Under the pieces are notes generated by a model. The model made no database searches. It saw nothing but the letters and a program-made list of their open reading frames with translations, and was not told the origin of the DNA. The position numbers and the translations under genes were made by a program. From JAWLDV01 sp046537975 (GTDB lineage Bacteria; Desulfobacterota; Desulfobulbia; Desulfobulbales; SURF-16), in the NCBI GenBank assembly GCA_046537975.1, contig JBKHJR010000001.1, forward strand, positions 71,945-135,944: DNA of 64,000 nt. The letters are read 5' to 3'. This document shows, one piece after another, positions 44,090 to 52,590 of this stretch (positions are counted from its first letter, which is position 1; each line of letters starts with the position of its first letter).

Positions 44090-44758
44090 TTATGGTGACT
44101 TGCGAAAGACAACCAGAGCTCTTTCCGCTCCGGAGAAGGGGAGTTGATAATGGTGGATGAAGTGAAGCCTGAAGGGGCTGTCAGGCTGGGAGCTTCTCCA
44201 CTCCTCTATTTCTTCTTCCGCCCGGGGTCCTTTCATGCAGATTACTCTGCCGCCGGGCGGGTTGTATCCTCGGATCAGATCGAGAAAGCCGCTGATTGAG
44301 GCAAAGGCGCGGCTGACGATCAGGGGACAGGCATTTTTCCGGGCTTCGGGTGGAGAAGGTTCAAGACGGGCGGCCATTATCTCCACATTGGTAAGCTTAA
44401 GATTTCTTATGATGTGGCGCAGAAAAGTTGTTTTTTTCAGTCTGGCCTCCACTAAGAGTAGTTCCAGATCAGGGAGGGCTGTTTTCAGGACCAGGCCAGG
44501 GAACCCGGCGCCGGTCCCCAGGTCGAGCATACTATTGGTTTCCAGGTTGGCCAGAATGGGGAGCAGCGCCAGGGAGTCAAGGAAATGCTTGTCTATAATT
44601 TCTTGTTCTCCGGTTCTGGCAATCAGGTTTACTTTCCGGTTCCATTTGTTCAGCTCCCGGCAGTACCAGGCAAGGTTCTCCAGGTTCTGCCGGGAGAGGA
44701 CAACCCCCAGATCCCGGCAGCCTTTTGCCAGGAGATCCTCAGGTTTTTTATTCTTCAC
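44090..44758 (-). CDS. rsmG: 16S rRNA (guanine-N7) methyltransferase RsmG
   Basis: RsmG methylates G527 of 16S rRNA. The 222 residues include WNRKVNLIA, the SAM-binding MLDLGTGAGFPGLVLK (about residues 78-93), LLLVEARLKKTTFLRHII and VSRAFASISGFLDL. Length is normal. It is the last gene of a minus-strand run, three bases after hisD, rather than next to gidA as in many bacteria. Confidence 0.95.
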   Translation of the reverse strand: MKNKKPEDLLAKGCRDLGVVLSRQNLENLAWYCRELNKWNRKVNLIARTGEQEIIDKHFLDSLALLPILANLETNSMLDLGTGAGFPGLVLKTALPDLELLLVEARLKKTTFLRHIIRNLKLTNVEIMAARLEPSPPEARKNACPLIVSRAFASISGFLDLIRGYNPPGGRVICMKGPRAEEEIEEWRSSQPDSPFRLHFIHHYQLPFSGAERALVVFRKSP

Positions 44759-44761
44759 TTG

Positions 44762-46087
44762 CTAATCCCCGGTTTTTCCTGTGTTTTCTCTCCGGATTTC
44801 CGCAGAGCGGCTGTGGGCGGTGAGCCCCTCCTGGTCCGCCAGTCTTTTGATGTGGGGCGCGTCTTTTAAGAGGGCTGTTCTGGGGCAGGATATGAGGCTG
44901 CTCTTTTTGAGAAAGGTCTCCACTCCCAAGGCTGAAGAGGTCCGGGCCGTACCCATGGTGGGCAGGACATGGTTGGGACCGGCCACATAATCACCAAAGG
45001 CCTCAGGGCAGTAATCACCCATAAAGATCGCTCCGGCGTTTTTGACTTGCGGCAGGTAAGACCAGGGATCATCAATCATCAGCTCAAGGTGTTCAGGGGC
45101 CAGGTCATTGGCCAGTCCAACAGCCTCCTCCAGGCTGTCGGCAATCAGGATGGCCCCCCTGTCTGCAAGGGAGGTTCCGGCTATTTCGCTCCGGCTGAGC
45201 TTCTGAAGCTGTTTCTCCAGCTCCTCCACAGTCTGGTTGGCTACTTCCGGGCTGGTGGTCACCAGTATGGAGAGGGCCTGGGGGTCATGTTCGGCCTGGG
45301 CCAGCATGTCCGCTGCTATGAATGAAGGTTTTGCCCGGTGGTCCGCTACAATCAGTACTTCGCTGGGACCGGCTATCATGTCGATCCTCACCCGGCCGTT
45401 CACCTGCTGTTTGGCTTCGGCCACAAACTTGTTGCCAGGGCCGACAATCACCTCCGCCCTGGGAATGGTCTCGGTACCGAAGGCCAGGGCGGCAATAGCC
45501 CAGGCACTGCCCAGCTTATATATTTCCGTGATCCCGATTTCCCGGGCCGCAGCCAGAAGGGCGGGATGCACCTTGCCCTCCCGGTCCGGCGGAGTGACCA
45601 TGACACGTTTTTCAACCCCGGCAATCCCGGCGGGAATGCCGTTCATCAGGACGGAAGAAATCAGGGGAGTGCTGCCTCCCTGGCCTCCGGGAACATACAG
45701 CCCGGCTGAAGCCACCGGCCTTACCAGTCTGCCGGTAATAACTCCATCATCCCTGGTAATAAGCCAGGAATCCTCCAGCTCTCTTTCATGGAAGGTCCTG
45801 ATCCTGTCGCGGGCGACCCTGATACTGTCCAGGAGGTCGCTATCAATCAGTCCGGTTGCCTGGTCGATTTCTTCACCGCTGACCTTGAGGCCGGTGATGG
45901 TCATGTCCTGGCAGTCGAATTTCCTGGTATATTCCAGAACCGCCTCGTCCCCGCGGCTGATAATGTCTTTAATAATTGCCGCCACCACTTCCCGGCAGCT
46001 GTCGTCCGAACCCTGGAAACGGCCGCTCAGGGACCTGATCTTTTCCCGGCCCGTCGCCGAAGATGTTTTAACTGGTGAGATAATCAT
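44762..46087 (-). CDS. hisD: Histidinol dehydrogenase
   Basis: HisD makes the last two steps of histidine synthesis, histidinol to histidine with NAD+ and Zn2+. The 441-residue protein has YVPGGQGGSTPLISSVLMNG-type nucleotide-binding segments, VGPGNKFVAEAKQQVNG, DMIAGPSEVLIVAD, DMLAQAEHDPQALS and APEHLEL ... PNHVLPTMGTARTSSALGV. Length is typical. No other his gene is nearby; it sits between the cytochrome gene and rsmG in one apparent operon. Confidence 0.96.
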   Translation of the reverse strand: MIISPVKTSSATGREKIRSLSGRFQGSDDSCREVVAAIIKDIISRGDEAVLEYTRKFDCQDMTITGLKVSGEEIDQATGLIDSDLLDSIRVARDRIRTFHERELEDSWLITRDDGVITGRLVRPVASAGLYVPGGQGGSTPLISSVLMNGIPAGIAGVEKRVMVTPPDREGKVHPALLAAAREIGITEIYKLGSAWAIAALAFGTETIPRAEVIVGPGNKFVAEAKQQVNGRVRIDMIAGPSEVLIVADHRAKPSFIAADMLAQAEHDPQALSILVTTSPEVANQTVEELEKQLQKLSRSEIAGTSLADRGAILIADSLEEAVGLANDLAPEHLELMIDDPWSYLPQVKNAGAIFMGDYCPEAFGDYVAGPNHVLPTMGTARTSSALGVETFLKKSSLISCPRTALLKDAPHIKRLADQEGLTAHSRSAEIRRENTGKTGD

Positions 46088-46096
46088 AATAATACC

Positions 46097-47905
46097 TTAA
46101 TCTTCCTTGTCCCTGGTGCATTCTGTTTCAGGTGTATAATTGTCCCAGGCTTTGTCCTGATAGGTATCATGGCACCTGATGCATTTTCCCACTCTAAGGA
46201 TTCCGGAAAGTTCTTCCTGATTAAAGGGACGAAGATCTTTTCTGGAACTGTGCTGCAGGGCCTTACCCTTGATGGTGACAAAGGCATCCAGAGGCGTGGT
46301 CTTGCCTGCCGGGGTATCCAGTCCCTGGTGGGCAGGCTCAAAGTGCCACTCTCCGTCTTCCTTCCAGACCCTGCCCTCGCCCAGGCCCAGGGTTTTGGGC
46401 GAGGTGTGGCAGTCGGCGCAGCTCCTGCCTTCGGCCTGAATGGTATGGGGATTGAGGGCCGCCATAGTCATGCGGTTGAACTGATCTTCAGGTTCTCCCT
46501 TTTCATTGATCAGGGTGACAATATCCTGGCAGCCTGGGGTGACTATTATTATCTCGTCGTCCCAGAGCGCCAGCATGGGCTCTTCATAACGCAGGAAGGA
46601 ACGGCCTTCCTCCCACCAGCCCGGGGTCTCTTCCATGGTCAGTTTGTCCAGATGGGTTTCGGTCTCGTCGCGTTTGACGTGGCAGCCGTAACACTGGGGA
46701 ACCCAAGGGGAATGACAGGATTGACAGCTCATTCTTTCATGAAGGGGGTCGTCACAGATCTCTTTTTCAGGAGGTTTCAGAGGATGTCTTTTATCATCCA
46801 GCTTCCCCCTGATAAATGGTCCTTTCTGGTCAATATCTATGTTGTTCAGGATATCACCCTTAGCAGTCATACCAAAGGCGACCTCCTCCTCACCGGCATT
46901 TTTTTCATTGTCTGTTTTTCCTTCCCCGTTGTCTGCTGTCTCTTTTGCCTTCTCCGTTTCCCATTCTTTACGGTCCACTTCGATATGGCAGCTCCGGCAG
47001 CGGATCTCGAGCTGATCTTCGTAATGGGCGTAATTCTTGCCGTCTCCCATGATTTCATCCCTGGTGTGGCAATCAATGCAGGCCATGCCTTTCTCATAGT
47101 GGATGTCTGAGGGAAGCGAGAGGTAGTAGCGGCCGCCGGGAAGGGTCTTGGGGGACATCTCTCCTTCCTGGAGAGGGGTTCCGTAGTTTTCCGATTCGTA
47201 TTCCCCCTTATAGGATGTGCCGATGCGGCCGCTTCGGTTGTGGCAGCGGACACAGTTTTCCACCGGCACTTTTTTGTTGATGAAGGGGTGGCTTTCTTTC
47301 GCCTTCTCAGGAGGAAGATCGGGGTTATTCTGGTTGTGGCAGGCGGTACACCCCCCGCCTTTGGTGGCGAAAAAACCTTCCAGGTCACCGCGTTTTTTCC
47401 AGAGATGGCAGGTGGCGCAGAGTTTGCGGAAATAGTCCAGGGCCAGGGAGTTTTTGCCGCTGGTCATGACATTTCTTACCGTGAAGTTGCCGTCCTGGTT
47501 CGGGGCTTCCCCCCAGTAGTAGAGCAGGGTGGCGAGAATGCCGCGGTTGGTGGCCATAAGTGAATTCTTCACCTGCTTGACCGCGGGGCTGTGACAGCCT
47601 TCAATGCCGCAGGTCTTCTCCACATGACGAAGATCTCCGGAGTTGAGGACTATGCCCTGATGGGCCTTTTCCTTGTCAATTGCCAGCCGGTTGCCTAAAT
47701 GACAGGAAGAACATCCTATGACTTTGGCGGAATGGGCCTTGTCCAGGACTACATCCTGATGGCAGGCCAGACACATCTCTATCTCGCCGGAAGCTGTCTG
47801 GTGGACCTTTTCCGGCCGGTTAACCAGGTTTTCCCGAACGACCAGGATGAATACCAGTATAAGAAAGAAGAGAAGTATAAGACGGGATCTTTTTTGTTTA
47901 GTCAT
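46097..47905 (-). CDS. Membrane-anchored multihaem cytochrome c with about 12 haem sites
   Basis: ATG 47905 begins a protein of about 602 residues with one N-terminal membrane anchor (residues 8-24) and a large periplasmic part. I count eleven CxxCH haem motifs (CLACH, CSSCH, CATCH, CTACH, CVRCH, CIDCH, CRSCH, CQSCH, CYGCH, CADCH and CIRCH) and one CxxxxCH (CGIEGCH), so up to twelve c-haems. An acidic linker (rich in Glu, Lys and Asn) lies after the eighth. It should carry electrons in the periplasm, perhaps between the quinone pool and an acceptor. Its start overlaps the nadE stop by eight bases, an unusual place for such a gene. I do not recognise a named family. Confidence 0.9.
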   Translation of the reverse strand: MTKQKRSRLILLFFLILVFILVVRENLVNRPEKVHQTASGEIEMCLACHQDVVLDKAHSAKVIGCSSCHLGNRLAIDKEKAHQGIVLNSGDLRHVEKTCGIEGCHSPAVKQVKNSLMATNRGILATLLYYWGEAPNQDGNFTVRNVMTSGKNSLALDYFRKLCATCHLWKKRGDLEGFFATKGGGCTACHNQNNPDLPPEKAKESHPFINKKVPVENCVRCHNRSGRIGTSYKGEYESENYGTPLQEGEMSPKTLPGGRYYLSLPSDIHYEKGMACIDCHTRDEIMGDGKNYAHYEDQLEIRCRSCHIEVDRKEWETEKAKETADNGEGKTDNEKNAGEEEVAFGMTAKGDILNNIDIDQKGPFIRGKLDDKRHPLKPPEKEICDDPLHERMSCQSCHSPWVPQCYGCHVKRDETETHLDKLTMEETPGWWEEGRSFLRYEEPMLALWDDEIIIVTPGCQDIVTLINEKGEPEDQFNRMTMAALNPHTIQAEGRSCADCHTSPKTLGLGEGRVWKEDGEWHFEPAHQGLDTPAGKTTPLDAFVTIKGKALQHSSRKDLRPFNQEELSGILRVGKCIRCHDTYQDKAWDNYTPETECTRDKED

Positions 47906-49565
47906 ACTCTGGCAGGCACCTCCCTGCAACAGGCAGATCAGTCCCGAAATCAAAGGCCCGGGAAGTAAGCCGCAGACCGGGGGGAAGCTGATGCCTTTTA
48001 AACTTGTTTTTGTCAAGACGCCTGATCACGTCCTTGACCGTTGAAGAATCATAGCCTCTGTCGACGATTTCCGCAATAGAGAGCTTTTCTTCCTGCCAGG
48101 CCTCAAGGATGCCGTCCAGAATCTTGTAGGCCGGCAGATCATCCAGGTCTTGCCGGCCGGGAATAAGTTCGGCGCTCGGCGCCTTTTCCAGGCTGGACCC
48201 GGGAATGATCTCCCCTGAACCCGAACCCCATTTCCGGTTGAGCAGGGCTGCCAGTTCATAGACCATGGTTTTGGGAACGTCGGCAAGCGGGGCCAGAGCT
48301 CCGCAGGTGTCGCCGTAAAGGGTGCAGTAACCTGTGGCCACTTCCGATTTATTGCCGGTGGCCAGAAGCAGCCGATTGTACTTGTTGGCCAGGGCCATTA
48401 AAAGGACCCCCCGGATTCTGGCCTGGAGGTTGGCTTCAGTAATGTCATCCCGTTCCTCCTGAAACAGGGGAGCCAGGGTGTCCTTCAGGGTTTGGAGAGA
48501 CCGGTCAATAGGGATGATTTCAAAACTTATGCCGAGATTTGCCGCCAGCTGCCGGGCATCAGCAACACTTTCCGGGGAGGAGATCTCTGAAGGCAGGGCT
48601 GCTCCCAGGACGTTTTCCGGCCCCAGGGCCCGGACAGCCGCGGCGCAGGTCAGGGCGGAATCTATGCCCCCGCTCAGACCGATAACCACCCGGGAAAAAC
48701 CCGACTTATGCACATAATCCCTGATGCCTGTGACAATTCCCCGCAGGATGCACTCCAAATCCCTGGGATGCTTTTCCCCACCCGGACTGGCCGCATCCGG
48801 TTGTTCACTGCCAACAATAAGCATGCCTTCCTCAAAGGGCGGAGTAGACTGGCTGAGCTCTCCTTTACTGTTAAAGGTCAGGCATTGGCCGTCAAAGAGC
48901 AGGGAGTCCTGCCCCCCCATCTGGTTGACGTAGAGGAGGGGAGTCTGGTATTTGCGGCAGATCCCGGAAAGCCGGTCGAATCTGGAGCTGATTTCGTCTT
49001 TGGTAAAGGGAGTGGCTGCCAGATTGATAAAGAGGTCGGCCCCGCCGTTGTGGTGGAAGTCGGCTATGGGGCTGTGGATATCCCGGAGACCGTGGTTGTC
49101 TTCTTCCGGGATGATCTCCTGTCCCAGGGTGATGCCCAAACGCCTTCCCTGGAAAGGGACAGGGAGATAGACTTCACCTTTTTCAAAGTAGTCGCCTTCC
49201 CGGTAGCTGCCGAAGCTCTCCAGGAGATGTTTGTGGATGACAAACTGGATTTTTCCCTCTGCCATTAACACCGCACTGTTATAAAGACCTTTACCGAAAG
49301 TTGAATTGTCCCGGCTTATGACCCCGCAGAGAACGGCCATGTCTCCAATAGTCGCCAGCAGGCGGGCAAAGGCCTGGTCATGGGCCTCCAGAAAAGAGGA
49401 CCTGCTTAACAGGGACATGGGGGGAGAGCCGCTGAGCACCAGTTCCGGCAGGATAAGAAGCTGGCAGCCGGCCTCCCGGGCCCGGGCCATTCCGGCTTTT
49501 ATCTGTTCAATGTTTTTCTGGAAGTCACCAATAACAGGATTGATGGACGACAGGGCTATTCTCAT
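47898..49565 (-). CDS. nadE: Glutamine-dependent NAD+ synthetase
   Basis: NadE converts deamido-NAD to NAD using ATP and ammonia from glutamine. The 555-residue protein has an N-terminal nitrilase-type amidase domain (residues 1-250: catalytic Glu in LPELVLSGSPP) and a C-terminal NAD-synthase domain (about 275-550) with the P-loop VIGLSGGIDSALT, LATGNKSEVATGYCTLYGD and YDSSTVKDVIRR. In the amidase domain the nucleophile Cys normally found in the second half is not obvious at its usual place (FINLAATPF), so its use of glutamine deserves checking. It is the first gene of a minus-strand run of four. Confidence 0.93.
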   Translation of the reverse strand: MRIALSSINPVIGDFQKNIEQIKAGMARAREAGCQLLILPELVLSGSPPMSLLSRSSFLEAHDQAFARLLATIGDMAVLCGVISRDNSTFGKGLYNSAVLMAEGKIQFVIHKHLLESFGSYREGDYFEKGEVYLPVPFQGRRLGITLGQEIIPEEDNHGLRDIHSPIADFHHNGGADLFINLAATPFTKDEISSRFDRLSGICRKYQTPLLYVNQMGGQDSLLFDGQCLTFNSKGELSQSTPPFEEGMLIVGSEQPDAASPGGEKHPRDLECILRGIVTGIRDYVHKSGFSRVVIGLSGGIDSALTCAAAVRALGPENVLGAALPSEISSPESVADARQLAANLGISFEIIPIDRSLQTLKDTLAPLFQEERDDITEANLQARIRGVLLMALANKYNRLLLATGNKSEVATGYCTLYGDTCGALAPLADVPKTMVYELAALLNRKWGSGSGEIIPGSSLEKAPSAELIPGRQDLDDLPAYKILDGILEAWQEEKLSIAEIVDRGYDSSTVKDVIRRLDKNKFKRHQLPPGLRLTSRAFDFGTDLPVAGRCLPEYD

Positions 49566-49914
49566 AACTAACTATTCTTGTGATGTTTTCTGTTCAATGC
49601 TTCTGGGATGGCGGACTGCAGACCTGTTTATTTCATATAGCATATCTGAATCATGACTTAAATCTAATCTGTAATTTTCTAAATACAAGTTATCAAGAAC
49701 TTTTCCTTGCCATTATCCCCTGTTTTGTACTATATCTGGTTACTGGAAGATAGTAATTATTCTTTTTTCAATGTGCTCCTGCTGTCCGGCGGGATGCCTG
49801 ACAATGTTGTGCTTCCCGGATCAGCCGTTACCTCTTCGAGGGGCGTTAAGAACGGGCAAAGCGGGAATAATAGCTGGTTGTTAATAAAAAAACAACTCGA
49901 ACAGAGGAACCGCT
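49566..49914. other. Divergent intergenic region between nadE and the haem operon
   Basis: This 349-base spacer separates two outward-facing operons. It is AT-rich in its left half and holds no ORF with coding character and no tRNA-like or riboswitch-like pattern that I can recognise. Promoters for both operons are expected here, but no clear -35/-10 pair stands out. Confidence 0.5.
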
Positions 49915-50982
49915 ATGGAATTTGAACCGAAATGGCTGGCCTGGGAAATCACCCGCCGCTGTAACCTTAATTGTGTGCACTGCCGTTCTTCTTCGGAACT
50001 GGAAGTTAAAAATCATCCGGATTTTTCCTGGGAGGAAGGCGTGCGAATTCTGGACGATATCGCTTCCTATGCCTCGCCGGTTATTGTCCTGACCGGGGGG
50101 GAACCTCTGCTGCGCAACGATGTTTTTGATCTTGCCGATTACGGGACCAAGAAGGGCCTGCGCATGTGCCTGGCCACCAACGGCACCCTGGTGAACCAGG
50201 AGGTCTGCGACAAGATCAAGGAGACCGGAATCAGAATGGTTGCCATGAGTCTGGACGGTTCTACCGCGGAAGTCCACGACAATTTCCGTAACCAGGAAGG
50301 AGCCTTTGACGGCATGATCAATGCCGCTCGCCTGTTCCGGGAAAACGGTATCGACTTTCTGGTCAATTCTTCCTTTACCAAGCGCAATCAGCACGATATC
50401 GGCAATGTCTACAAACTGGCCAAGGAGCTGGGGGCTACTGCCTGGTACATGTTCATGATTGTACCCACCGGCAGGGGTGAGGATGTCATGAATGAGCTCA
50501 TCGACCTGGAGGATTATGAAGATATCCTGGAGTGGCACTACGACATGGAAAAGGAAGAGCATGACATGCTGGTCCGGCCCACTTGCGCTCCCAGTTACTA
50601 CCGGATCTTCAATCAGAAGAAAAAGGAACTCGGGGACGATGTGGAGCGCCGCACTCTCAAATTCTCCACCGGCGGTTCCAAGGGCTGCGTAGCCGGCCAG
50701 GTCATCGCCCTCCTGGATGTGGACGGCAATCTTCTTCCCTGCAGTTATTTCCCCATGGCAGCCGGCAACATTCACGAGCAGTCCTTTAAAGACATCTGGG
50801 AGAATTCCGAACTTTTCAAGAACCTGCGTGACTTCAAGAAATATAAGGGACGCTGCGGCAGCTGTGAGTATGTAAGTATCTGCGGCGGCTGCCGGGCCCG
50901 GTCCTATGCGATTCACGGTGATTATCTGGCAGAAGAGCCTTTCTGCACACACGTTCCGTTTAAACTTAAGCAAAAAGGGTAG
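49915..50982 (+). CDS. ahbD: AhbD-like radical SAM haem synthase (SPASM domain)
   Basis: The 355-residue protein has the radical SAM motif in the AhbD/NirJ form, RRCNLNCVHCRSSSE (Cys at about 17, 21 and 24), then VIVLTGGEPLLR and a C-terminal SPASM Cys cluster (LPCSYFPMAAGN, CGSCEYVSICGGCRARSYA, CTHVP). AhbD oxidatively decarboxylates Fe-coproporphyrin III to haem b in anaerobes; NirJ and other SPASM peptide-modifying enzymes are the alternatives. It is followed after six bases by hemE, an HD protein and hemH, which supports a haem role. An AGAGGAA site precedes the ATG. Confidence 0.82.
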   Translation: MEFEPKWLAWEITRRCNLNCVHCRSSSELEVKNHPDFSWEEGVRILDDIASYASPVIVLTGGEPLLRNDVFDLADYGTKKGLRMCLATNGTLVNQEVCDKIKETGIRMVAMSLDGSTAEVHDNFRNQEGAFDGMINAARLFRENGIDFLVNSSFTKRNQHDIGNVYKLAKELGATAWYMFMIVPTGRGEDVMNELIDLEDYEDILEWHYDMEKEEHDMLVRPTCAPSYYRIFNQKKKELGDDVERRTLKFSTGGSKGCVAGQVIALLDVDGNLLPCSYFPMAAGNIHEQSFKDIWENSELFKNLRDFKKYKGRCGSCEYVSICGGCRARSYAIHGDYLAEEPFCTHVPFKLKQKG

Positions 50983-50988
50983 TGACAA

Positions 50989-52017
50989 ATGAATACAAAT
51001 TTTCTTAAGGCCTGCAGGGGAGAGGAAGTCAGTCATACTCCGGTATGGTTCATGCGTCAGGCCGGGCGTTATCTCCCGGACTATCACAAGGTGCGGGGCA
51101 AGGTTTCCTTCCTGGAGCTCTGCAAGACCCCGGAAATGGCGGCCGAGGTAACTCTCCAGCCCGTGGATCTGCTGGGTTTTGATGCCGCCATCCTCTTCTC
51201 CGACATACTGGTCACCCTGGAGGCCATGGGAGTGCCCCTGACCTTTGAAGAGAAAAAAGGTCCGGTCCTGCCGGAACCCGTGCGCACCGCCGAAGATGTG
51301 GAAAAACTGATCGTCCCTGACCCGGTGGACAAGCTGGGTTTTGTTATGGACACTATCCGTTTGCTAAGAAAAGAGCTGGCCCAGAAGGTACCTCTGATCG
51401 GTTTTGCCGGAGCCCCTTTCACTCTGGCCACCTATATGGTGGAAGGAGGCTCTTCCAAAAGTTTTTTCCAGACCAAGAAGATGATGTACTCTGCTCCGGA
51501 TCTTTATAAGAAGATGATGGACAAGGTGACCGACTCGGTGATCGTCTACCTCCAGGCCCAGGCTGAAGCCGGAGCCCAGGCCCTCCAGGTCTTTGATTCC
51601 TGGGCCGGGTCTCTGGCCCCCTGTGATTTCGGGGAATATGCTCTTCCTTATATAAACCGGATAATCAAGGCACTGAAACCCTACGATATCCCGCTGATCT
51701 GTTTCGTCAACAACGGTGCCACCCTGCTTGACCAGGCCAGGACCTGCGGGGCTGATGTCCTGGGACTGGACTGGCGGATCAATATAAGTGATGCCGTGGA
51801 TATTATCGGTCCGGATATCACCGTCCAGGGCAACCTGGATCCCTGCGCCCTGATGCTTCCCGAGGATAAGCTGGAGAAGCGGGTCGCCGGAATCCTGGAA
51901 GAGGGCAAAAAGGCCCGCGGCCATATATTCAACCTGGGTCACGGCATCCTCCCTGAAACTCCCCCGGGAAAGGCCAAATTCGTGGTTGATGCCGTGCACC
52001 GTCTTTCCGCCAAATAG
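50989..52017 (+). CDS. hemE: Uroporphyrinogen decarboxylase
   Basis: HemE removes four carboxyls from uroporphyrinogen III to give coproporphyrinogen III. The 342 residues open with the typical HTPVWFMRQAGRYLPDY (residues 17-33), then SDILVTLEAMG, FAGAPFTLATYMVEGG and the C-terminal FNLGHGILPETPP. Length is normal. It is the second gene of the haem operon. Organisms that use the full sirohaem-based Ahb route do not need HemE, so its presence next to an AhbD-like gene is notable. Confidence 0.96.
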   Translation: MNTNFLKACRGEEVSHTPVWFMRQAGRYLPDYHKVRGKVSFLELCKTPEMAAEVTLQPVDLLGFDAAILFSDILVTLEAMGVPLTFEEKKGPVLPEPVRTAEDVEKLIVPDPVDKLGFVMDTIRLLRKELAQKVPLIGFAGAPFTLATYMVEGGSSKSFFQTKKMMYSAPDLYKKMMDKVTDSVIVYLQAQAEAGAQALQVFDSWAGSLAPCDFGEYALPYINRIIKALKPYDIPLICFVNNGATLLDQARTCGADVLGLDWRINISDAVDIIGPDITVQGNLDPCALMLPEDKLEKRVAGILEEGKKARGHIFNLGHGILPETPPGKAKFVVDAVHRLSAK

Positions 52018-52028
52018 TTTGCAGGGGC

Positions 52029-52577
52029 ATGATACCTGATCCTGAGACATGCTACGGCCTGATGGAGAAATACGGCATGTACCCCCATATCCGGGATCAT
52101 TCCCTGATAGTGGGGGAGGTTACCAGCCTGCTGGTCCACGGCCTCAATCGTTCGGGTTTCCGGCTTAACCGGGACCTGGCCCTGGCCGGAGCCCTGCTCC
52201 ATGACATTGCCAAGAGCGAGTGCATTGAAAAGAGTTGCAGTCATGACCGGCGGGGGGCGGAGATATGCCGCCAACTGGGATATGACCGGGTCGCTGAAAT
52301 AGTGGAGGAACACGTTATCCTTGAAAAGGGGGAGGCGCAGCCCCTTAACGAAAAACTGATCGTCTACTACGCCGACAAAAGGGTAAACCACGACAGGATC
52401 GTCAGTCTCACGGGGCGCCTGGCTTCAATTCTTAGGCGCTACGCCAGAGGCGACCGGGAGCTGGAGCAGGCTATAGAGGATAACTTCCGGGTCTGTTTCG
52501 CGGTGGAGAGGGAGATATTCCGGCATCTCAGCTTTACCCCGGCGGATATCGAAGCCTCTCTTTTTCAAAAATCATAA
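52029..52577 (+). CDS. HD-domain phosphohydrolase-like protein
   Basis: The 182-residue protein has the HD metal-binding set: HSLIVGEVTS (first His), LLHDIAKSE (HD pair, about residues 58-66) and EEHVILEKG, YYADKRVNHD further on. HD proteins hydrolyse nucleotides or other phosphates. This small type is often a stand-alone domain of unknown substrate. It lies 11 bases after hemE and 13 before hemH, so it belongs to the haem operon, but its part there is unknown. Confidence 0.87.
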   Translation: MIPDPETCYGLMEKYGMYPHIRDHSLIVGEVTSLLVHGLNRSGFRLNRDLALAGALLHDIAKSECIEKSCSHDRRGAEICRQLGYDRVAEIVEEHVILEKGEAQPLNEKLIVYYADKRVNHDRIVSLTGRLASILRRYARGDRELEQAIEDNFRVCFAVEREIFRHLSFTPADIEASLFQKS

Positions 52578-52590
52578 TTAATCGGCAATC

